From: Chitinophaga pinensis
GTDB taxonomy: Bacteria > Bacteroidota > Bacteroidia > Chitinophagales > Chitinophagaceae
Direction of reading: 5' to 3'
Length of the DNA stretch: 64,000 nucleotides
NCBI GenBank assembly: GCA_945860605.1
Contig: CAMAQL010000002.1
Coordinates: 1 to 64,000, forward strand
Below are positions 29,315 through 41,101 of the stretch, piece by piece. The notes under the pieces are model-generated. The model was given only the letters and a program-made list of their open reading frames with translations, was not told the DNA's origin and made no database searches. Made by a program: the position numbers and the translations under genes. The first letter of the stretch is position 1. Every line of letters starts with the position of its first letter.

Positions 29315-30547
29315 TTATTTAGCCAATTTCTTTTGCAAATTAGAGTCCAATGCATCTAAGAATTCTTCTGTGTATACATAGTGGTCACCGTGCTTCACTT
29401 TATTGCCATGCACACATACTGCTAAATCTTTTGTCATGATACCAGACTCCACTGTTTCAACGCAAACTTCTTCTAATGCTTTAGAAAAACGAATCAATTC
29501 TTGGTTATTATCCAATTGACCTCTAAATTCTAAGCCTCTTGTCCACGCAAAAATAGATGCAATTGGATTGGTAGAAGTTCTGTTCCCTTTTTGATGCTCA
29601 CGGAAGTGACGTGTCACCGTGCCATGCGCAGCTTCTGCTTCCATCACTTTACCATCTGGTGTAATTAAAGTAGATGTCATTAAACCCAATGAGCCAAACC
29701 CTTGTGCAACTGTATCAGATTGTACGTCACCGTCATAGTTCTTACAAGCCCATACAAAATTACCATTCCATTTTAAAGCACTCGCTACCATATCATCAAT
29801 TAAACGATGCTCATAAGTAATACCAGCATCTGCATATTTTGTTACGAACTCATTTTGATATACTTCTTCAAAAATATCTTTAAAGCGACCATCGTACTTT
29901 TTTAAGATGGTATTTTTTGTTGATAAATACAAAGGCCATTTTTTTGCTAAAGCTTGGTTAAAACAAGCTCTTGCAAATCCATAGATACTTTCATCTGTAT
30001 TGTACATCGCCAATGCTACGCCATCTCCCTTAAAATTAAATACTTCAAATTCTTGTACAGTTCCATCTTCACCTTCAAACTTTACCGTTAATTTTCCTTT
30101 GCCTTTTGTAACAAAGTCTGTTGCACGGTATTGATCTCCAAATGCATGACGTCCAATACAAATTGGCGCTGTCCAGTTTGGAACTAAACGAGGGACATTA
30201 GCACAAACGATTGGCTCACGAAATACCGTACCATCTAAGATATTACGAATGGTGCCATTTGGGCTTTTCCACATTTGTTTTAACTTAAACTCTTGAACTC
30301 TTTGTTCGTCTGGCGTGATAGTTGCACATTTGATACCAACCCCATATTGCTTGATTGCATTGGCAGCATCAATCGTCACCTGGTCATTGGTTTGATCACG
30401 ATACTCCATACCCAAATCATAATATTTAATATCTAATTCTAGATAAGGTAAAATCAATTTATCCTTAATGAATTTCCAAATGATTCTTGTCATTTCATCT
30501 CCATCCAATTCTACCACTGGATTGACTACTTTAATTTTTTGTCCCAT
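29315..30547 (-). CDS. icd: NADP-dependent isocitrate dehydrogenase
   Basis: [72 protein letters not shown]. Confidence 0.95.
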   Translation of the reverse strand: MGQKIKVVNPVVELDGDEMTRIIWKFIKDKLILPYLELDIKYYDLGMEYRDQTNDQVTIDAANAIKQYGVGIKCATITPDEQRVQEFKLKQMWKSPNGTIRNILDGTVFREPIVCANVPRLVPNWTAPICIGRHAFGDQYRATDFVTKGKGKLTVKFEGEDGTVQEFEVFNFKGDGVALAMYNTDESIYGFARACFNQALAKKWPLYLSTKNTILKKYDGRFKDIFEEVYQNEFVTKYADAGITYEHRLIDDMVASALKWNGNFVWACKNYDGDVQSDTVAQGFGSLGLMTSTLITPDGKVMEAEAAHGTVTRHFREHQKGNRTSTNPIASIFAWTRGLEFRGQLDNNQELIRFSKALEEVCVETVESGIMTKDLAVCVHGNKVKHGDHYVYTEEFLDALDSNLQKKLAK

Positions 30548-30604
30548 ATGTTTAAAAATTTTGTCTGCAAATGTACTAAATGTAGCTAAATAGGCCCCAG
30601 AATA

Positions 30605-32476
30605 TTAAGAAGATTGCTGCACAATCAATACAGGAATTTTTACCTTATGCCTAACAGATTCAATGGTCTCCCCAAAGAAATAATCTTTCCAACCATAATG
30701 ATGGTGCGCCCCCATGACTAATAGTTGTGCATCTGTGGCATTTACAATGCGTACAATCTCTTTGACCCTGTTTTTATAGCCAACAACAAATTGAACCTTA
30801 TACCCATTTTCACTTAATGTTGCTGCATATAACTCGAGTCTTTCTTTATCCTTTCTAGATTCTTCATCATCACTTATTTCTTGAAAATAACTTGCTGTCA
30901 CGCTTTCTACTACATGGATCAAAATCAATTCTGTTCCAGCATGTGCTTGCGAAATGGCAGATTTAATTAAATTGGCATCCCCAGCAGAAAAGTCTACAGC
31001 AATCGCAATTCTCTCAATGGGTGCTGCTTTCGTCCAATCCAATTCCACAGCTGCACCATGCAATGCTGTTCTTTCTTGCTTTTTCTTTGACTGAATCATT
31101 GGGAAAATAATGATATACAATAACAACGCAAAAAAGAAAAGAATGCTTAAAATAAGTAGCAGCTTAATGAACAAAGGGGTTGGTCCAAAGAGAAAAACCT
31201 TGGCAAAATCAAATACTAAATTGGCATTCAAAAAGACTAAAATACTCGCCACCAACCATGCTAAAATTTTAACCCAAGATTTGATGGCAAATTCACCCAT
31301 GGTACTTTTATCACTCACAAAGTGAATAAGAGGAATTACAGCAAAGCCTAATTGTAAACTCAAAATAACTTGACTAAAAACAAGTAACTCGTCCACCCTG
31401 CCTTCTCCCATTAGCCCAATCACCAAGACTGCAGGCACAATAGCAACTAGTCTAGTAAGCAGTCTTCTGATCCAAGGATTCAACCTTAGATTTAAATATC
31501 CTTCCATCACAATTTGACCAGATAAGGTGCCCGTGACCGTTGAGCTTTGACCAGCTGCAATTAAGGCGACAGCAAATAAAATAGGGGCTAATTTTGAACC
31601 CAATAAAGGCGCCAACAAAGCATGTGCCTCTTCTATCTTAGCGATAGATTGATTGCCAGTTTGATAAAAAGCTGTAGCAGCTAAAATCAAAATTGCCGCA
31701 TTCACAAAAAAAGCTGCATTTAAAGCGATGGCGCTATCAATAAAATTATACCAGAGTGATTTTTTAATCCCGGCACTTGTTCTTTCTATTTTCCTTGTTT
31801 GAACGAGTGCAGAATGTAAATATAAATTATGTGGCATCACAGTGGCCCCAATCATTCCCACTGCTATGTATAAAGCTGCAGGTGATAATGCAGAAGGAAC
31901 TAGCCCCTTTGCTGCACCAATTAAATCAGGCTTTGCAATGATCATTTCTGCAAGAAAACTGCCTCCAATGGTGGCTACTAAAACAAAAATAAAAGCCTCC
32001 ATTTTACGAATTCCATATCGTTGTAATAACATGAATAAAAAAGTATCTGCCACCGTGATGATGGTACCATACATTAAGGGTAAGCCTGTTAACAATTTAA
32101 TACCAATCGCCATCCCCAAAACTTCGGCTAAATCGGTGGCTGCAATAGCCAATTCTGCTAGTAGGTATAAACAAAAATTAACAAATTTAGGATAGGTCTC
32201 TCTATTGACTTGTGCCAAATCTAAACGCCTAACAATGCCCAGTCTTGCACTTAAACTTTGCAGTAGAATGGCCATGATATTGCTCAGCAATAAAATCCAA
32301 ATTAATTGAAATCCAAAAGCAGCACCCCCTTGTAAATCGGTCGCCCAGTTACCAGGATCCATATAACCCACACTAACTAAATAAGCAGGCCCAATAAAGG
32401 CAAATAACCGCCTCCATCCAGTTTTATTTTTTACTGGAACAGACTCATGAAGTTGATCTAAGGATTTATGAAACAT
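30605..32476 (-). CDS. Nramp-family divalent metal transporter with C-terminal universal stress protein (UspA) domain
   Basis: MDPGNWATDLQGG and GATVMPHNLYLHSALVQTR Nramp motifs; C-terminal IERIAIAVDFSAGD...LLVMGAHHHYGWKDYFFGETIESVRHKVKIPVLIV is Usp-like. Confidence 0.92.
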   Translation of the reverse strand: MFHKSLDQLHESVPVKNKTGWRRLFAFIGPAYLVSVGYMDPGNWATDLQGGAAFGFQLIWILLLSNIMAILLQSLSARLGIVRRLDLAQVNRETYPKFVNFCLYLLAELAIAATDLAEVLGMAIGIKLLTGLPLMYGTIITVADTFLFMLLQRYGIRKMEAFIFVLVATIGGSFLAEMIIAKPDLIGAAKGLVPSALSPAALYIAVGMIGATVMPHNLYLHSALVQTRKIERTSAGIKKSLWYNFIDSAIALNAAFFVNAAILILAATAFYQTGNQSIAKIEEAHALLAPLLGSKLAPILFAVALIAAGQSSTVTGTLSGQIVMEGYLNLRLNPWIRRLLTRLVAIVPAVLVIGLMGEGRVDELLVFSQVILSLQLGFAVIPLIHFVSDKSTMGEFAIKSWVKILAWLVASILVFLNANLVFDFAKVFLFGPTPLFIKLLLILSILFFFALLLYIIIFPMIQSKKKQERTALHGAAVELDWTKAAPIERIAIAVDFSAGDANLIKSAISQAHAGTELILIHVVESVTASYFQEISDDEESRKDKERLELYAATLSENGYKVQFVVGYKNRVKEIVRIVNATDAQLLVMGAHHHYGWKDYFFGETIESVRHKVKIPVLIVQQSS

Positions 32477-32551
32477 AATTGAATGTAAATTTAACTATAA
32501 ACCCATTGTTAAAGGCATATTGTTGCCTATTTTAGCAAAAAATAGAGTGCC

Positions 32552-33499
32552 ATGCGCTATCTAAGTAATCTTTTGATCTTATTGGCATTGATTGGGTGTG
32601 CTGAAACAAAAACAGACTTATCTGGGAATACCCCTTTGAAAATAAATGATTTTAATGCAGCTTTCAAAAATATTGCATTGCCTATTCGAATCAATGATAC
32701 CAATTTAGCCTCTTTCACAGATACAGTGGAAATTGGAAGAAAAGCATTGGCACAATTTTTGCCAGATTCTGTAGTCGATGCAATTGCTCCTAAGCTTTTA
32801 AAAAATGCATCCATTTTTACAGTTGGTAAAATTGAAAAAGAAACAGAATATTATTTATTATTAAATAATAAGGATGCCAGAAGACAAACAGTATTTGTCA
32901 TTACTTTTAGTAAGAAAAATGTTTTCTTAGACTACCAGGTTTTAACTCAATTTGACCTATCACAAAAAAGTTCTCAATTTTATGGTAAAACATTATTAAT
33001 CAATAAAGAACCTACCTTTTTAATTGAAGAAAATAAATTAGACCCTGAGAAGGGCATCTTAAATGAAAAAAAAGGATGGGCGTATACCGATCAAGGATTT
33101 AGATTGATCTACTTGGACGCCAATATTAAGCCAGCACAAAAAGCCATTTTAAATCCAATTGACACATTACCCACGCTCAATACTTTTAGTGGGGACTATG
33201 CTAGAGATAAAAAGAACTTTATTGCACTAAGAGACTTTGGCAATCCCAATAAATACCAATTCTTCTTACATTTTGAAAAGAAAGAAGGCGATTGTGTCGG
33301 TGAACTTAAAGGCCTATTGAATTTTATTAAAAACCAAGCCACTTATTCTGAGAAAGGTGATCCTTGTACCATTCAATTCACTATTACTGGGAATGTCATA
33401 AAAATTAAGGAAGATGGAAATTGCGGTAGTCATAGAAACATGACCTGCTACTTTAATGACAGCTACGATAAAAAAAGAAAGCCAAAGTCTAAGAAATAA
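32552..33499 (+). CDS. Hypothetical lipoprotein
   Basis: Signal/lipobox MRYLSNLLILLALIGCAET; 315 aa without a recognised domain. Confidence 0.7.
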   Translation: MRYLSNLLILLALIGCAETKTDLSGNTPLKINDFNAAFKNIALPIRINDTNLASFTDTVEIGRKALAQFLPDSVVDAIAPKLLKNASIFTVGKIEKETEYYLLLNNKDARRQTVFVITFSKKNVFLDYQVLTQFDLSQKSSQFYGKTLLINKEPTFLIEENKLDPEKGILNEKKGWAYTDQGFRLIYLDANIKPAQKAILNPIDTLPTLNTFSGDYARDKKNFIALRDFGNPNKYQFFLHFEKKEGDCVGELKGLLNFIKNQATYSEKGDPCTIQFTITGNVIKIKEDGNCGSHRNMTCYFNDSYDKKRKPKSKK

Positions 33500-33608
33500 T
33501 CCACATTCTGCCATTGCAAACGATTGTTATTCACACTAGGCTTGCCTTGGACTAAATTTAAAGGCAAATAGGATATATTGTGGGTCAAATTAACCAAAGA
33601 TCAAAAAC

Positions 33609-35264
33609 ATGTCTTTTAGAAACTTTCAAGTTCCTTACCCTATTAATGAAAAGTATTCCAAGAAAGCGGCTTATTTCTCTATGGAGTTCGCCATCCACCA
33701 GCCTTTAAAAATTTATAGTGGCGGTCTAGGTTTTTTAGCAGGATCCCATTTAAGAAGCGCCTTTGAATTGAATCAAAACATGATTGGTATTGGTATGCTA
33801 TGGAAATATGGCTACTATGATCAATCAAGAAATCAAGACCAGACATTGCAGGTTACTTTTATGGAGAAGATGTATAGCTTCTTAGAAGATACTGGCATTA
33901 AATATCAAATTTTAATCCATGACCATCCAGTTTGGGTAAAAGCCTACTATTTAGCACCTAATATTTTTTGCAGTGCCCCCTTATTTTTATTAAGTACTGA
34001 TTTACCAGAGAATGATTATGTTTCTCAAACTATAACACATCGTTTATATGATGCCAACGTGGCTACAAAAGTGGCACAGTTTATTTTGTTGGGTGTGGGT
34101 GGTGCAAAATTGATTGACGAATTAAATTTTAATCCAGAAGTCTACCACTTAAATGAAGCGCATGGATTTTCTGCCGCGTTCTATTTATTGAACAAGTATA
34201 AGTCATTAGACGAAGTTAAAAAGCGTCTAGTGTTTACCACCCATACGCCTGAGGAAGCAGGTAACGAGAAGCACGATATTTACTTATGTCATAATATGGG
34301 TTATTTCTGTGGATTAGGATTGGACGAAGTAAGAAGATTGACTGGAATTCAAGATGATCAATTTAACCACTCTTTAGCTGCGCTTCGTTTTGCAAGAAAG
34401 GCGAATGGTGTTTCAGAATTACACGGACATGTAAGCCGTGAAATGTGGGGTAAATATGAAGGCATTTGTCCAATTGACCATATTACCAATGCACAAAACT
34501 GGCGTTATTGGGCAGACAAGCAATTGTACAAATTTGCTGAAGCTGCGGATGATACAGGTTTTGATGACAGAAAATGGTATTTAAAAAAGCGTGCTTTTGA
34601 AATTGTAGCAGACCAAACTGGAAAAATATTTGACCCAAATGTATTGACCATTGTTTGGGCTAGAAGATTTGCAGGCTATAAGCGTGCCGATTTCTTATCA
34701 TGGGATTTAGAAAGATTCGAAAAATTATTGTCTAATTTAAAATATCCTGTTCAAATTATATTTGCAGGAAAACCATACCCAGTAGACCATCCAGCTATTT
34801 CTCAATTCAATCACTTAGTGAATCTAAGTAAGAACTATAAGAATGTAGCAGTCTTAGTAGGATATGAACTGGCTTTAAGTAAACGTATGAAGCAAGCTTC
34901 TGATGTTTGGTTAAATAATCCAAGAGTACCAAGAGAAGCTTCTGGCACCAGTGGAATGACAGCAGCAATGAACGGCGCTGTCAACTTCTCTACCGATGAT
35001 GGATGGATACCAGAATTTGTAAACCATGGCAACAATGGTTTTGTAGTTCCAAAAGCAGATTATGCTAATATGAGTACCGAAGCCCAGGATGAATACGATT
35101 TAAATGAAATGTATAAAATTTTAGAGCAACAAATTGTACCCATGTATTATGAGCAAAAAGATACATGGAGACAAATTACTCAAAATGGTATGAAAGACGT
35201 TCGTTTCCAATTTGACAGTAACAGAATGGCCGACGAGTACTATGAGAAGATGTACAAAATCTAA
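33609..35264 (+). CDS. glgP: Alpha-glucan family phosphorylase (short form)
   Basis: AAYFSMEFAIHQPLKIYSGGLGFLAGSHL; NNPRVPREASGTSGMTAAMNGAVNFSTDDGW. Confidence 0.9.
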   Translation: MSFRNFQVPYPINEKYSKKAAYFSMEFAIHQPLKIYSGGLGFLAGSHLRSAFELNQNMIGIGMLWKYGYYDQSRNQDQTLQVTFMEKMYSFLEDTGIKYQILIHDHPVWVKAYYLAPNIFCSAPLFLLSTDLPENDYVSQTITHRLYDANVATKVAQFILLGVGGAKLIDELNFNPEVYHLNEAHGFSAAFYLLNKYKSLDEVKKRLVFTTHTPEEAGNEKHDIYLCHNMGYFCGLGLDEVRRLTGIQDDQFNHSLAALRFARKANGVSELHGHVSREMWGKYEGICPIDHITNAQNWRYWADKQLYKFAEAADDTGFDDRKWYLKKRAFEIVADQTGKIFDPNVLTIVWARRFAGYKRADFLSWDLERFEKLLSNLKYPVQIIFAGKPYPVDHPAISQFNHLVNLSKNYKNVAVLVGYELALSKRMKQASDVWLNNPRVPREASGTSGMTAAMNGAVNFSTDDGWIPEFVNHGNNGFVVPKADYANMSTEAQDEYDLNEMYKILEQQIVPMYYEQKDTWRQITQNGMKDVRFQFDSNRMADEYYEKMYKI

Positions 35265-35289
35265 TTGAACCCTTTCCCTATAAAGTGCT

Positions 35290-35323
35290 CCCCCTCCGAT
35301 TCAATATTGGAGGGGATTTTTTT
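35290..35323 (+). terminator. Rho-independent terminator after glgP
   Basis: CCCCTCC-GATTCAATATT-GGAGGGG-ATTTTTTT. Confidence 0.8.
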
Positions 35324-35328
35324 ATCTA

Positions 35329-35359
35329 TTTGCTAGTCAACCTTTAATACCTAATTTTG
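35329..35359 (+). promoter_or_regulatory. Promoter upstream of ubiX
   Basis: TTTG (35329-35332) - N19 - TAATTTTG (35352-35359), 10 nt before ATG. Confidence 0.6.
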
Positions 35360-35369
35360 TTATTCTATT

Positions 35370-35936
35370 ATGTCAAACAAAATCATCATTGCTATTACAG
35401 GTGCCAGCGGAGCCATTTATGCCAAATGCTTATTGGACAGCTTAAAGCAAATCCCTTCTCAATATCAAGCAGTTGGTATCATTATGAGTGACAATGCAAA
35501 GACCGTTTGGGAAACCGAATTAGGCAATCAGGATTATCTAAATTATCCTTTTGACTTTTACCATAAAATGGACTTTAATGCCCCTTTTGCCTCTGGCTCT
35601 GCTCAATACAATATCATGTTTGTAGTCCCATGTAGCATGGGCACATTAGGAAGGATCGCATCTGGTGTAAGTGATGATTTAACGACTCGTGCTGCTGATG
35701 TGATTTTAAAAGAGCGCAGAAAATTAATTCTTGTCGCAAGAGAAACACCCTATAATTTGATTCATATTCGTAATATGGAAACAGTGACACTTGCAGGAGG
35801 AATCATCTGCCCAGCGACTCCTAGCTTTTATAGTGTTCCAAAAACTTTAGAGGAAGTAGCCATGACCGTGGTTGCAAGAATGATGGACCTGGCAGGCCTT
35901 GATATTAAAACTTATCGCTGGAGTACACCATCCTAA
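35370..35936 (+). CDS. ubiX: Flavin prenyltransferase UbiX
   Basis: ITGASGAIYAKCLLD, VPCSMGTLGRIASGVSDDLTTRAADVILKERRKLILVARETPYN. Confidence 0.95.
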   Translation: MSNKIIIAITGASGAIYAKCLLDSLKQIPSQYQAVGIIMSDNAKTVWETELGNQDYLNYPFDFYHKMDFNAPFASGSAQYNIMFVVPCSMGTLGRIASGVSDDLTTRAADVILKERRKLILVARETPYNLIHIRNMETVTLAGGIICPATPSFYSVPKTLEEVAMTVVARMMDLAGLDIKTYRWSTPS

Positions 35937-35992
35937 ATTTAATTTTCTAATCTAGTAAGAATTTTGATTCAAAGATTCAACTAAATAATACA

Positions 35993-36024
35993 AAAAGGCC
36001 CTGAATTTAAAACTCAGGGCCTTC
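35993..36024. terminator. Bidirectional terminator between ubiX and clpC
   Basis: AAGGCCCTGAatttaaaacTCAGGGCCTT. Confidence 0.75.
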
Positions 36025-36050
36025 CTATTTAAATGTTGAAAAGTTTAATC

Positions 36051-38621
36051 TTACTTAGGTTCCTTAGGTACTTTAGGCGCTTTTTCTTTTTCCTTTTTTT
36101 GCAAAGTAAAAACAAGCTTGCCATTTTCTTTATCTAAATCCCCTATTAAAGTATCCCCTTCTTTCACTGAGTGATTTAAAATCTCCTCGGCCAATGGATC
36201 TTCAATGTATTTTTGAATGGCTCTATGCAAAGGTCTTGCACCAAATTGAACATCATAGCCTTTATCAGCAATAAACTCTTTTGCAGCACTGGATAAAACT
36301 AAGTTTAATCCTAGGTTCACTAAACGTGCAAGCACTTGTTTCATGATGATGTCAATGATCAAATAAATATTGTCTTTGGTCAATGAATTAAATACCACCA
36401 CATCATCAATTCTATTTAAGAATTCTGGAGAGAAAGTACGTTTTAAAGCTTTCTCAATCACAGATCGGTTGTTCTCGTCTGTCTGCTCCATTCTTGTGGC
36501 TGTTGCAAAACCTACACCATCTCCAAAATCTTTTAATTGACGTGCACCAATATTAGAGGTCATGATGATTAGCGTATTCTTAAAATCAACTTTACGACCC
36601 AATCCATCTGTCAAAATGCCATCATCTAATACTTGTAATAAAATATTATAAATATCTGGATGTGCTTTTTCTATTTCATCTAATAAGATAACACAGTATG
36701 GTTTACGTCTTACCTTTTCTGTCAATTGTCCTCCCTCTTCGTAACCCACGTAGCCTGGAGGTGCGCCAATTAAACGAGAAACAGCAAATTTTTCCATATA
36801 CTCACTCATATCAATACGAATCAAAGATTCTTCCGAGTCAAACATGTTTCTTGCTAAAGCACGCGCTAATTCTGTTTTACCTACACCAGTTGGACCTAAG
36901 AAAATAAATGTACCAATTGGTTTTTTTGGATCTTTTAATCCAACTCTATTTCTTTGTATGGCCTTTACTACTTTACCAATAGCCTCTTCTTGTCCAATCA
37001 CTTGATCTCGCATGTCCTCGGACATCTTGCGTAATTTAGTGGTTTCTGCTTCTACCATACGCTTTACAGGTATGCCTGTCATCATACTTATCACTTCAGC
37101 AATATGTTCTTCGTTAATTGGGAATCTTTTATTCTTACTATCTTCTTCCCAATTTAATTTTGCTTTATCTAAGGCTTCACCTAATTTTTTCTCCGTGTCT
37201 CTTAAGTTTGCAGCTTCCTCAAAGCGTTGACTTTTCACCACCCTATTCTTCTCGTTCTTTACTTCTTCTATTTGCTTTTCTAATTCTACAATATCTTCTG
37301 GAACAGAAATATTTTTCAAATGCACTCTTGCGCCCACTTCATCCAATACATCAATTGCTTTATCTGGAAGTAAGCGATCTGTCATATAACGATCACTTAA
37401 CTTCACACAAGCCTCAATTGCTTCTTGATCATAGATTACACTATGATAGTCTTCGTATTTAGATTTGATATTGTTCAAAATAGTAATCGTATCTGCCACA
37501 CTAGGTGCTTCAATAATTACTTTTTGGAAACGACGATCCAGTGCACCATCTTTCTCAATATGCATTCTATACTCGTCTAATGTGGAAGCGCCAATACATT
37601 GCAATTCTCCTCTAGCCAAGGCAGGCTTAAAGATATTTGATGCATCTAATGAACCGCTTGCACCTCCTGCACCTACAATCGTATGAATCTCATCTATGAA
37701 TAAAATGACATCTCTGTTTTTCTCCAATTCGTTCATGATCGCTTTCATACGCTCTTCAAATTGACCACGGTATTTTGTACCGGCCACTAAAGCAGCTAAA
37801 TCTAAAGAGATCACTCTTTTATCAAATAAAACACGACTTACTTTTCGTTGTACAATTCTTAATGCAAGCCCTTCAACAATCGCAGTCTTACCCACACCAG
37901 GTTCACCAATTAAAATTGGATTGTTCTTTTTTCTACGACTTAAAATCTGACTCACTCTTTCTATCTCTGCATCCCTTCCAACAATTGGATCAAGCGCATC
38001 TTGCTCTGCTAATTTTGTGATGTCCCTACCAAAATTATCTAATACTGGTGTTTTAGATTTACTTGTCGAAGTAGGCTTTGATTTTGTGCCTCCTCCAAAA
38101 CCACCTTTACCTTTTTCGTCATCGAAATCATCATCCCCATCTTCTTGGTATTCTGAACTTGGATTTGAAGGCGCAGATGGTGCAGAACCTACCATCCCTA
38201 ATTCATTGTGGAATAAATCATAATCCACGTCAAATTGATTTAAAATTTGCGTAGCGATGTTTTCCTTATTCTTTAAAATACTTAATAATAAATGCTCCGT
38301 TTCAACCATTGGACTTTTCAAAGCTTTGGCTTCTAAAACAGTCACGCGAATGACTTTTTCAGCTTGCTTTGTCAAAGGAAGACTATTGATATTGGCAATA
38401 TTTTTACCAGACTTGTCCTTGACGGCTAGTTCAATTTCTTTTCTTAATTCCCCCAAATTAACATTCAGTTGCCTTAAGACTCTGATAGCAGTATTTTCCT
38501 GGTCACGGATCAACCCTAACATAAGGTGTTCCGCCCCAATAAAATCATTACCTAATCTTAATGCTTCTTCTCTGCTATAAGAGATGATTTCCTTAACTTG
38601 TGTTGAAAAATTGTTATCCAT
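36051..38621 (-). CDS. clpC: ATP-dependent Clp protease ATP-binding subunit ClpC
   Basis: Clp N-domain repeats, two Walker A sites ([30 protein letters not shown]), UVR-like central region. Confidence 0.95.
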   Translation of the reverse strand: MDNNFSTQVKEIISYSREEALRLGNDFIGAEHLMLGLIRDQENTAIRVLRQLNVNLGELRKEIELAVKDKSGKNIANINSLPLTKQAEKVIRVTVLEAKALKSPMVETEHLLLSILKNKENIATQILNQFDVDYDLFHNELGMVGSAPSAPSNPSSEYQEDGDDDFDDEKGKGGFGGGTKSKPTSTSKSKTPVLDNFGRDITKLAEQDALDPIVGRDAEIERVSQILSRRKKNNPILIGEPGVGKTAIVEGLALRIVQRKVSRVLFDKRVISLDLAALVAGTKYRGQFEERMKAIMNELEKNRDVILFIDEIHTIVGAGGASGSLDASNIFKPALARGELQCIGASTLDEYRMHIEKDGALDRRFQKVIIEAPSVADTITILNNIKSKYEDYHSVIYDQEAIEACVKLSDRYMTDRLLPDKAIDVLDEVGARVHLKNISVPEDIVELEKQIEEVKNEKNRVVKSQRFEEAANLRDTEKKLGEALDKAKLNWEEDSKNKRFPINEEHIAEVISMMTGIPVKRMVEAETTKLRKMSEDMRDQVIGQEEAIGKVVKAIQRNRVGLKDPKKPIGTFIFLGPTGVGKTELARALARNMFDSEESLIRIDMSEYMEKFAVSRLIGAPPGYVGYEEGGQLTEKVRRKPYCVILLDEIEKAHPDIYNILLQVLDDGILTDGLGRKVDFKNTLIIMTSNIGARQLKDFGDGVGFATATRMEQTDENNRSVIEKALKRTFSPEFLNRIDDVVVFNSLTKDNIYLIIDIIMKQVLARLVNLGLNLVLSSAAKEFIADKGYDVQFGARPLHRAIQKYIEDPLAEEILNHSVKEGDTLIGDLDKENGKLVFTLQKKEKEKAPKVPKEPK

Positions 38622-38680
38622 ATATTTTATTCGAGCTGTTATTTAGATTAACGAATAATTTTACCCTAAAGTATGTGATT

Positions 38681-39079
38681 ATGCACTATAAAATTGATAC
38701 AAAAGAGAAATTCACCGTTTTAAGCCTGCTCGACCCTAGACTTAGTTCAAATCTCGTGCCAGAATTGAGTGATTTGATCAAAAAATTAGGTTCTACAAGC
38801 CCAAAAAACATTGTGTTGAACCTTGAGCCCGTAAAAGACTGGGATTTAAGCATTATAGCGCTTTTAGCCCAGCATCAAGAAGTATTTTATGACAATAATA
38901 CCAGTTTTGTCCTTTGTTGCTTGTCAGATGACTTACAAAATGCCCTAGATTTGACTGAATTTGGCGAAGTGATGAACTTAACGCCTACTGAATCAGAAGC
39001 CTGGGATATCGTTCAAATGGAAGAAATTGAGCGTGAACTACTCGATAGTGACGATATGGAGTTTTCTACCCAAGAATAG
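38681..39079 (+). CDS. STAS-domain-like protein
   Basis: MHYKIDTKEKFTVLSLLDPRLSSNLVPELSDLIKKL...NIVLNLEPVKDWDLSIIALLAQHQEVF; start inside the ORF call, which begins within clpC's 5' end. Confidence 0.7.
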   Translation: MHYKIDTKEKFTVLSLLDPRLSSNLVPELSDLIKKLGSTSPKNIVLNLEPVKDWDLSIIALLAQHQEVFYDNNTSFVLCCLSDDLQNALDLTEFGEVMNLTPTESEAWDIVQMEEIERELLDSDDMEFSTQE

Positions 39080-39106
39080 TGTAAGATTTGTTAAATTCGC
39101 GCTCCT

Positions 39107-41035
39107 ATGATCACGCCTCAAACCATTCAACAAATTACCAGCCGAATTGACATCATTGATGTGGTGGGTGAATTTGTGAAATTGAAGAAAAGAGGTACCA
39201 ATTATTTAGGCAACTGCCCTTTTCACAACGAAAAATCTCCTTCCTTTACCGTCTCTCCTGCCAAAGAAATTTACAAATGTTTTGGCTGTGGCAAGAGTGG
39301 CAATACCATCACTTTTTTGATGGAACATGAAAAGTATAGTTATGTAGAAGCTTTAAGATGGTTGGCTGCGAGATACAATATTGAAATCGAAGAAACCGAG
39401 ACGAGTCCTGCGCAAAAGATCGCCCAGCAAACTGCAGATAGTTTATATGCGATCAATCATTTTGCAATGGACTTTTTTACGAAACAATACTGGGATACAG
39501 AAGCTGGCGAAACCATTGCACAGAGTTATATGCAGCATCGTGGTTTTTTACGTCCGATAGTAGAAAAATTTAAAATCGGATACAACCCTTCTGAACGAGA
39601 TAGTTTAGCAAAAGCATTGATTCAAAATCAATTCAATCCAGAACTATTTGCCAGAACTGGTTTAGTAGTGGAACGTGATGGCGTTTGGCAGGATAATTAT
39701 AGGGACCGCATCATCTTCCCAATACATAATACCACAGGAAAAATCATAGGTTTTGGTGCAAGACAAATTGCAAAGAATGACCGCTCTCCAAAATACATCA
39801 ATACGCCAGAGAACGAGATTTATGTTAAGAGTCGAATTCTTTACGGTTCTTATTTTGCAAGAACTGCTATTGATAAAGCCAATGAATGTTTATTGGTAGA
39901 AGGCTATACAGACGTGGTAAGCTTACACCAAGCAGGCATTGAAAATGTGGTAGCAAGTGGTGGTACCTCTTTGACGATTGACCAATTGAGATTGGTTAAA
40001 AAATATACACAAAACCTGACCATCATCTATGACGGTGATGCAGCAGGTGTCAAGGCCGCATTAAGAGGATTGGACATGGCATTAGAAGAAGGCTTGAATG
40101 TACAATTGGTTTTAATTCCAGACAACGAAGATCCAGATAGTTATGTCAATAAAGTGGGCGTGGATGCGTTCCGTGCATTTGTTCAATCTGCAAAGAAGGA
40201 TTTTATTTTATTCCAATTAGAAGTCCAATTAAAAGAAGTAGGTAACGACTTAAATAAAAAAAATAGTCTAGTCAATCAAATGGCAGAGACTTTAAGTAAG
40301 ATAAATAAGGCAGAAGATTTTACAAAATTACAAGAGTATGTAAGAAAATGTGCCGACATATTGCGTATTGACGAAACGGGATTGACCCAATTGGTCAATA
40401 AGTTTAAGCGTGACAAAATTGTCAAAGATGAAAAGAAAATGGCCTATGACGAAGCGGCCATTTTAATGCCCAATTTCCAGCAAACAACGCAGGACCTTGA
40501 TAATATTGACCTTGTTCTTGACAAAGATTTTTTACACGAAAAAAACTTAGTGCGTTTACTAATTGAATTTGGCAACGAAGTTTTAGCGGATGGCAGGATG
40601 GCATCCACTTGGATTGCAGAAGAATTAGAGTCCTTCCCTTTGGATAACCAAGACATGATACAATTGGTTAAAACTTATTTTGAATGGCAGGTCGCAGGTA
40701 AAATACCCAACAATAAAACACTGCAATACCATGAAGACCCACAGATACAACAATTGGTGATGGGACTTTTTGAGCCAGAACATGAGTTAAGTCTAAGATG
40801 GAATGAAAAATTAGGTCTCAAGAAGGCATTAGAGGAGGTCACTTTCCAACATCAAATTGAAGTGAGTTTATTGTACTATAAACTTAGAAAGATTAAAAAA
40901 ATGATCCGCCAGAATCAGGAAGACATGGAGAAAGTGAATGGTGAGGAGCAAATACAATTATTGCATATACATAAGCATCTTAAAGATGCAGAGCGCGAGT
41001 TAACCAAAATCATTGGAACTGTGATCTTTAAATAG
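39107..41035 (+). CDS. dnaG: DNA primase
   Basis: Zn-finger CPFHNEKSPSFTVSPAKEIYKCFGCG, RDRIIFPIHNTTGKIIGFGAR, VEGYTDVVSLHQAGIENVVAS, DGDAAG. Confidence 0.96.
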   Translation: MITPQTIQQITSRIDIIDVVGEFVKLKKRGTNYLGNCPFHNEKSPSFTVSPAKEIYKCFGCGKSGNTITFLMEHEKYSYVEALRWLAARYNIEIEETETSPAQKIAQQTADSLYAINHFAMDFFTKQYWDTEAGETIAQSYMQHRGFLRPIVEKFKIGYNPSERDSLAKALIQNQFNPELFARTGLVVERDGVWQDNYRDRIIFPIHNTTGKIIGFGARQIAKNDRSPKYINTPENEIYVKSRILYGSYFARTAIDKANECLLVEGYTDVVSLHQAGIENVVASGGTSLTIDQLRLVKKYTQNLTIIYDGDAAGVKAALRGLDMALEEGLNVQLVLIPDNEDPDSYVNKVGVDAFRAFVQSAKKDFILFQLEVQLKEVGNDLNKKNSLVNQMAETLSKINKAEDFTKLQEYVRKCADILRIDETGLTQLVNKFKRDKIVKDEKKMAYDEAAILMPNFQQTTQDLDNIDLVLDKDFLHEKNLVRLLIEFGNEVLADGRMASTWIAEELESFPLDNQDMIQLVKTYFEWQVAGKIPNNKTLQYHEDPQIQQLVMGLFEPEHELSLRWNEKLGLKKALEEVTFQHQIEVSLLYYKLRKIKKMIRQNQEDMEKVNGEEQIQLLHIHKHLKDAERELTKIIGTVIFK

Positions 41036-41101
41036 ATGCGCTATTCATAAATAGATTCCCTATTCATAAAATTTATCTATTCTAGGAATGAAATTATTTT
41101 A

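Noticed and set aside
37118-38580. Cluster of + strand ORFs opposite clpC (e.g. 37118..37462, 38257..38580)
   Set aside because: Entirely within the intact clpC coding sequence; low-complexity Leu/Ser-rich translations typical of antisense frames.
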